NCBI GenBank assembly: GCA_907163345.1
Contig: CAJQUN010000033.1
Location: 2,311,788 to 2,375,787, forward strand
DNA: 64,000 bases
Origin: Haberlea rhodopensis
Taxonomy: Eukaryota; Streptophyta; Magnoliopsida; Lamiales; Gesneriaceae
Reading direction: 5' to 3'
The notes under the pieces were generated by a model that saw nothing but the letters and a program-made list of their open reading frames with translations, was not told the origin of the DNA and made no database searches. Position 1 is the stretch's first letter. Every line of letters starts with the position of its first letter. A program made the translations under genes and the position numbers. Positions 59,641 to 64,000 of this stretch are shown piece by piece.

Positions 59641-60210
59641 TGTTAGATCCAAGATCTTAACCGGTCATGCCTCATATGACACGTCTGTATCCAACTGTAC
59701 GTCAGATGGTTGCAATACATGCCTCGGATCTGGTTCATATTTCCTCAACAGCGAAACATGAAATACATTGTGGATACCACTCAATGATGGCGGTAGTGTC
59801 AATCTATATGCCAACGTACCAATGCATTGCAACACCTCATATGGACCAACATATCATGGTGACAAATTTCCACACATACCAAATTGTACCATACCTCTAA
59901 AAGGTGAGATTTTTAATAATACTATGTCACCAACTTGGAATTCCAGCGGTCTACATCACTTATTCGCATAAGCGGCTTGTCTATCATGAACAACTTTTAA
60001 TTTTAATCTGATCAGCTTCACTTTCTCTTCCATTTCATGTATCATATCCGGTCAACTGATAGAAGACTGATCAACATCATCATAATACAATGGTGATCTA
60101 CATCGTCGCCTATACAATGCTTCAAACTGTGCCATCTGTATACTAGTTTGATAACATTATTGTACGAGAATTCAACTAATGGCAACGACTCTTGAATAAA
60201 ACTCCAATAC

Positions 60211-60798
60211 TCATGCACGTAACATATCCTCAAGTGTTTGTATCGTACGCTCTATATGTCCATCTGTCTGAGGATGATACGCTGTACTCAATCGTACTTC
60301 AGTCCCCATTGCTAACTGTAGTCCTTCCCAAAAATGAGAAGCAAACCTCGGATCTCGGTCCGATACAATCAAAAATAGTTTTCCATGTAGCCTCACTACA
60401 TTTTGAATATATAACTGAGCCATATTTAAGTAGGTAAACATCATACTATACGGTATGAAGTGAGCTATTGTTGTCAGTCTGTCAACTACCACCCAAATAA
60501 CATCAAAGCCAGAAGAAGTCCTTGGCAAATGGGTCACAAAATCTATTGCAATATGTTCTCATTTCCATTGAGGAATCTCTAAACTCATCAATTCACCTCC
60601 TGGTATCTGTCTATCTTCTTTAACCTGTTGACGAACAAGACATCTCTTCACATACTCAAGTACATCCTGTTTCATTCGTTTCCACCAGAACTGTGTACCT
60701 AAATCTTTGTATATTTTCTTTCCTCCAGGATGTATACTATATCTACTACAATGTGCACGTTGTAGTAGTTCTTGGCGTAGTCCAAAAAAAGCAGGCAC
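60211..60798 (-). pseudogene. Gypsy integrase remnant
   Basis: The zinc-binding part (60559-60798) has a HCSRYSIHPGGKKIYKDL block and a CLVRQQ block in which the second cysteine of CxxC has become R. The core (60211-60537) has VVVDRLTTIAHFIP, SDRDPRFASHFW and STAYHPQTDGHIERTIQTLE, carrying the D, D and E catalytic positions. A stop and frame change separate the two parts. Confidence 0.87.
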
Positions 60799-61599
60799 TA
60801 CCCAACGCTTTCATATCTCACACTCACATCACTTGCTATTCCAAAAGGATATATTTTTCCTTGACTTATCATCAATTTTCAATGTTGTACTTTATCATCA
60901 ATAGTTTATGCCCTTCTGATATTAAGATATCGGGTTCAACCAACAGTGTTGATACCCTTACTGGCACTGGCACTGGCACTACATCATTCATAACCCAATG
61001 TACAACAAGAAGTCATCAACGCCGATAAATGAATCATATCATTGGCAGTATATTGTACCTTTCGACTTAATGCATCAGCTGTCAGATTAGTTTTTTCTGG
61101 ATGATATTCGATCTCACAATCATAATCTTTCAAGAGATCCATCCATCGCCTTTGTCACATATTCAACTATGTCTGAGTGAACAAAAACTTCAAACTTTTA
61201 TGATCAGTGTATATAGTAAAGGACGTACCATCTAAATAGTGTCGACATATCTTCAATGCAAAGACTATGGCTGCCACAACATGTTTATCCTGCATCAATA
61301 CACAACCTAAACCAAATAATGATGATTAGCTATGTTAATGGTTTGGAAATCTTTGAAAAGCCTTCAACAAACCGTCTGTAGTATCCTGCCAAACCCAAGA
61401 AACTATGAATCTCTGGCACAGAAATAGGTGCTGAACAATTCAATACTGTTTCTATCTTTTTTGGATCTACTAATCACATGTCCTAAAAATACAACATTGT
61501 TCAACCAAAACCCACACTTGCTGAGTTTGGCGTATAAGTGATGTTCTCAAAAGTTGCAATACCATATCCAAATGTTGGACATGCTCTGATTCACTGCGA

Positions 61600-62093
61600 G
61601 AATATATCAATATATCATCGATAAATACAATGGTATTCCTGAAAAACTTGATTCATCAAACTCATGAAGGCAGCTGGAGCATTCGTCACACCAAATGACA
61701 TAACTAGGAACTCATAATGTCCATAGCGAGTTCTGAATGTTGTCTTCTTTACATCTCCTTCCCTCACACGTATTTGATGATAACCAGATCACATATCAAT
61801 CTTAGAATAGATCATCGATCCCTGTAACTGATAATCATCAATATGTGGAGGATATTTATTCTTAATCGTTACCTTGTTCAACTGTCGATAGTCAATGCAC
61901 AGTCGCATCCACCCATCTTTCTTCTTAACAAACAATACCGGAGCACCCAAGGTGATACACTAGAACGTATGTATCCCTTGTCAAGTAAATCTTGCAACTG
62001 AGTTTTCAACTCTCTCAGTTCAGCTGGTGCCATACGATATGGTGCTTCTGAACTTGCAAAAGTATCAGGTAGCAATTCAATGCCAAATTCCAC
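61600..62093 (-). pseudogene. Gypsy reverse transcriptase remnant
   Basis: The start has APYRMAPAELRELKTQLQDL and LLDKGYIRSSVSPW, followed by frame changes. VTNAPAAFMSLMNQVF-like text appears near 61650-61690, and the catalytic FIDDILIYS motif near 61612-61624 is readable. RNase H sequence below 61600 is too decayed to delimit. Confidence 0.82.
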
Positions 62094-62426
62094 CTCACGA
62101 CTTGGTGGAAATCCATGAATTTCATCTGGAAATACATCTATGTATCTGCAACCACTGGTATATCCTCTAGTTTCTTTCCACTTTCATTTAAGCTAGATCA
62201 ATAGCGTAAATCAAATAGCCCATGTGTCCACGTTCTAACAACCGTGACATTCAAATCGCAGATATCAAAGGAATCTTTGCACGAGATCCCTGTCCATAGA
62301 AGATCTATTGGTTTCCAGTGTCAGATTGAAACCTCACTGTCTTTAGACAACAATCCACAATAGTTTGATAACGAATCAACACATCAATTCCCAGAATACA
62401 GTCAAAAGCAGTCATATCTAACACAA

Positions 62427-62657
62427 TCAAATCGTATGTATTCCATAATCATCAAATTGAATGGAATAATCATGCACACGCTGGTAATTCATCACAGTAG
62501 TTCTCATGGGTGTCGAGACATACAGAGGCATCAACAGTGGAGACGAGCATATATGATACCGCTCAATAAACGATTGTGCAATAAATGAATGTGATGCACA
62601 AGTATCAATCAATAACAAAGCCGGATAAGTAAATAAACAACACTTACCCGCTATCAC
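62427..62657 (-). pseudogene. Gypsy aspartic protease remnant
   Basis: LLIDTCASHSFIAQSFIERY marks the retropepsin active site; the usual D-T-G is D-T-C here, which would abolish activity. Confidence 0.78.
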
Positions 62658-62789
62658 GTCATCCGGAGCTGCCTCTGCTTGCTCCTTGTTCAGTGCATAA
62701 ACCTGAACTTTGGGCGCCTTGCTCTCTGTCCCCCACCAGTCCGAGGTACAAATTGTGGTCTCTAATGCACTATACTTGCTGACACATTC

Positions 62790-63263
62790 CCTTTGTCATG
62801 TTGTCCTTCAGCTTGAGGACAATCGTGTATCATGTGTCATGGCTTACCATATCCACAACAAACTGGACCATCAATATGTGGGCAATCTGCCTATAGTGTG
62901 GTCCACCATAATTAAAGCACCGTAAACCTCGACTACTGCTACTGTCTTGGGGATGTCCTTTGGCAACTCGTTCGCCCTCTTTCCGAGTATAAAATTCCTA
63001 CCACCAACTCTCGAGGAAGATGCACCTCCTCGTGATGATTTAAACGGATCCCCTCTAGGTCTTATGCTGTCTGATGTAGGTTTTTGAACTTGTCCTACAT
63101 CCTTGTATGCCCCAATGCCAATCTCAGCCCTCGTCGGTGCCTCCTCAAACGAAGTACGGTAATTTGAAATAACCCTATCAAACAATTCAGGTCGTATGCC
63201 TTTCACAAACTGTCTGATCTTCGCCTTAGTGTTTGCAGCGATATGCGGTACATATCTCAACAA
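62790..63263 (-). pseudogene. Gypsy gag remnant
   Basis: LLRYVPHIAANTKAKIRQFV-type text and KGIRPELFDRVI are the conserved retrotransposon gag block. A CCHC-like knuckle (VCCGYGKP, then HMIHDCPQ) follows near 62830, broken by a stop. Upstream the frame runs directly into the minisatellite at 63268. Confidence 0.82.
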
Positions 63264-63267
63264 TTAA

Positions 63268-64000
63268 GAATACTGGTGCATGTATATTATAACTGGTGCA
63301 TGCAAATTATAACTAGTGCATGCAAATTATAACTGGTGCATGTAGTTATAACTGGTGCATGTAAATTATGACTGGTGCATGAAAATTATAACTAGTGCAT
63401 ATAATTATAACTGGTGCTTGCAAATTATAATTGGTGAATGTAATTATAACTGGTGCATGTAATTATAATTGGTGCGTGTAAATTATAACTGATGCATGTA
63501 ATTATAACTTGTGCATGTAAATTGTAACTGGTGCATGCAAATTATAACTGGTGCATGTAATTATAACTGGTGCATGTAAATTATAACTGATGCATGTAAT
63601 TATAACTGGTTGCATGTAAATTATAACTGGTGCATGCAAATTATAACTAGTGCATGTAATTATAACTAGTGCGTGTAAATTATAACTGATGCATGTAATT
63701 ATAACTTGTGCATGTAATTTATAACTGGTGCATGCAAATAATAACTGATGCATGTAATTATAACTGGTGCATGTAAATTATAACTGGTGCATGCAAATTA
63801 TAACTGGTACATGTAATTATAACTGATGCATGTAATTATAACTGGTGCATGTCAATTATAACTGGTACATGCAAATTATATCTGGTGCATGTAATTATTA
63901 CTGGTGAATGAAAATTATAACTGGTGCATGTAATTATAACTGGTGCATGTAAATTATAACTGGTGCATGTAAACTATAACTGATGCATGTAATTATAAAT
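63268..64000. repeat. Minisatellite of 19-20 bp units, running off the window
   Basis: About 37 head-to-tail copies of ATAACTGGTGCATGTAAATT or the one-base-shorter form. Variants include CTGATGCATG, CTAGTGCATG and GCATGCAAATT. It starts five bases after the readable gag frame and is still repeating at base 64000. Confidence 0.95.

Larger units (their letters stand above)
59347..64000 (-). mobile_element. Internal region of a degenerate Ty3/gypsy element (chromovirus type), open at the window edge
   Basis: Minus-strand order gag, protease, reverse transcriptase, integrase, chromodomain-like tail, then the 3' LTR at 57711-59346. This order is Ty3/gypsy, with integrase after reverse transcriptase, and the tail points to the chromovirus group. 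Frames are broken at many points. The 5' LTR is not in the window. Confidence 0.85.

Noticed and set aside
59567..59971. Plus-strand open frames over the gypsy tail
   Set aside because: They are shadows of the minus-strand integrase tail and have no motifs.
63502..63753. Minus-strand open frame of repeated YNLHAPVIIT-like text
   Set aside because: It is a by-product of the minisatellite period, not a gene.
63268..64000. CRISPR array
   Set aside because: The units are contiguous with no unique spacers, and the host is a plant nucleus.

Overview
The window is nuclear DNA of a flowering plant, most likely a eudicot. The evidence is split genes with GT-AG introns, long AT-rich intergenic stretches, plant-specific gene families and dense plant-type transposable elements (hAT, Mutator-like, Ty1/copia, Ty3/gypsy, TRIM). 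A tyrosine aminotransferase resembling those of mint relatives gives a weak hint of an asterid/Lamiales genome, but this is not proven.

Genes, all on the + strand: (1) a seven-exon tyrosine aminotransferase (12588-14881) that is intact except for one extra base near the end of exon 1; (2) a single-exon HD-Zip class I transcription factor (29512-30078); (3) a six-exon ERI-1-like DEDDh 3'-5' exonuclease of the plastid ERL1 type (34347-39751), with a 1.8 kb miniature LTR element in intron 3; (4) a six-exon nuclear AAA-ATPase with an extended PHD finger (41571-49489, 1742 residues by my splicing). Genes 3 and 4 are adjacent and in the same order as I recall for Arabidopsis At3g15140 and At3g15120, which supports both calls. 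After gene 4 comes a run of broken genes: a UGT79-type glycosyltransferase relic, a DUF1685-family gene that has lost its core, and a minus-strand membrane-protein exon beside an inserted LTR.

Mobile DNA by region: 0.1-2.9 kb, a decayed hAT element with a recognisable transposase; 3.9 kb, a short plastid 16S rRNA fragment; 8.3-9.9 kb, a possible solo LTR with an internal 28-29 bp array; 10.0-12.1 kb, hAT and Mutator-like miniature elements; 16.6-22.2 kb, a deleted Ty1/copia element with both LTRs, perfect target duplications and an hAT element nested in its gag; 22.2-22.6 kb, a foldback repeat; 25.7-28.8 kb, a gypsy-type LTR with a copia-type solo LTR nested in it; 30.7-34.3 kb, several miniature elements, the last touching the ERL1 promoter; 49.9-51.1 kb, an hAT-like repeat interrupted by a TRIM; 56.2-57.6 kb, a second copy of the copia-type LTR; 57.7-64.0 kb, a minus-strand chromovirus-type Ty3/gypsy element whose gag runs into a minisatellite that continues past the window end.

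I found no clearly new gene system. The most unusual structures are the exonuclease-intron element whose LTRs each contain a second copy of an LTR/primer-binding-site junction, and the precise nested insertions. Exon joins, target duplications and repeat boundaries were read by eye. Family assignments rest on motif recognition, not on searches.
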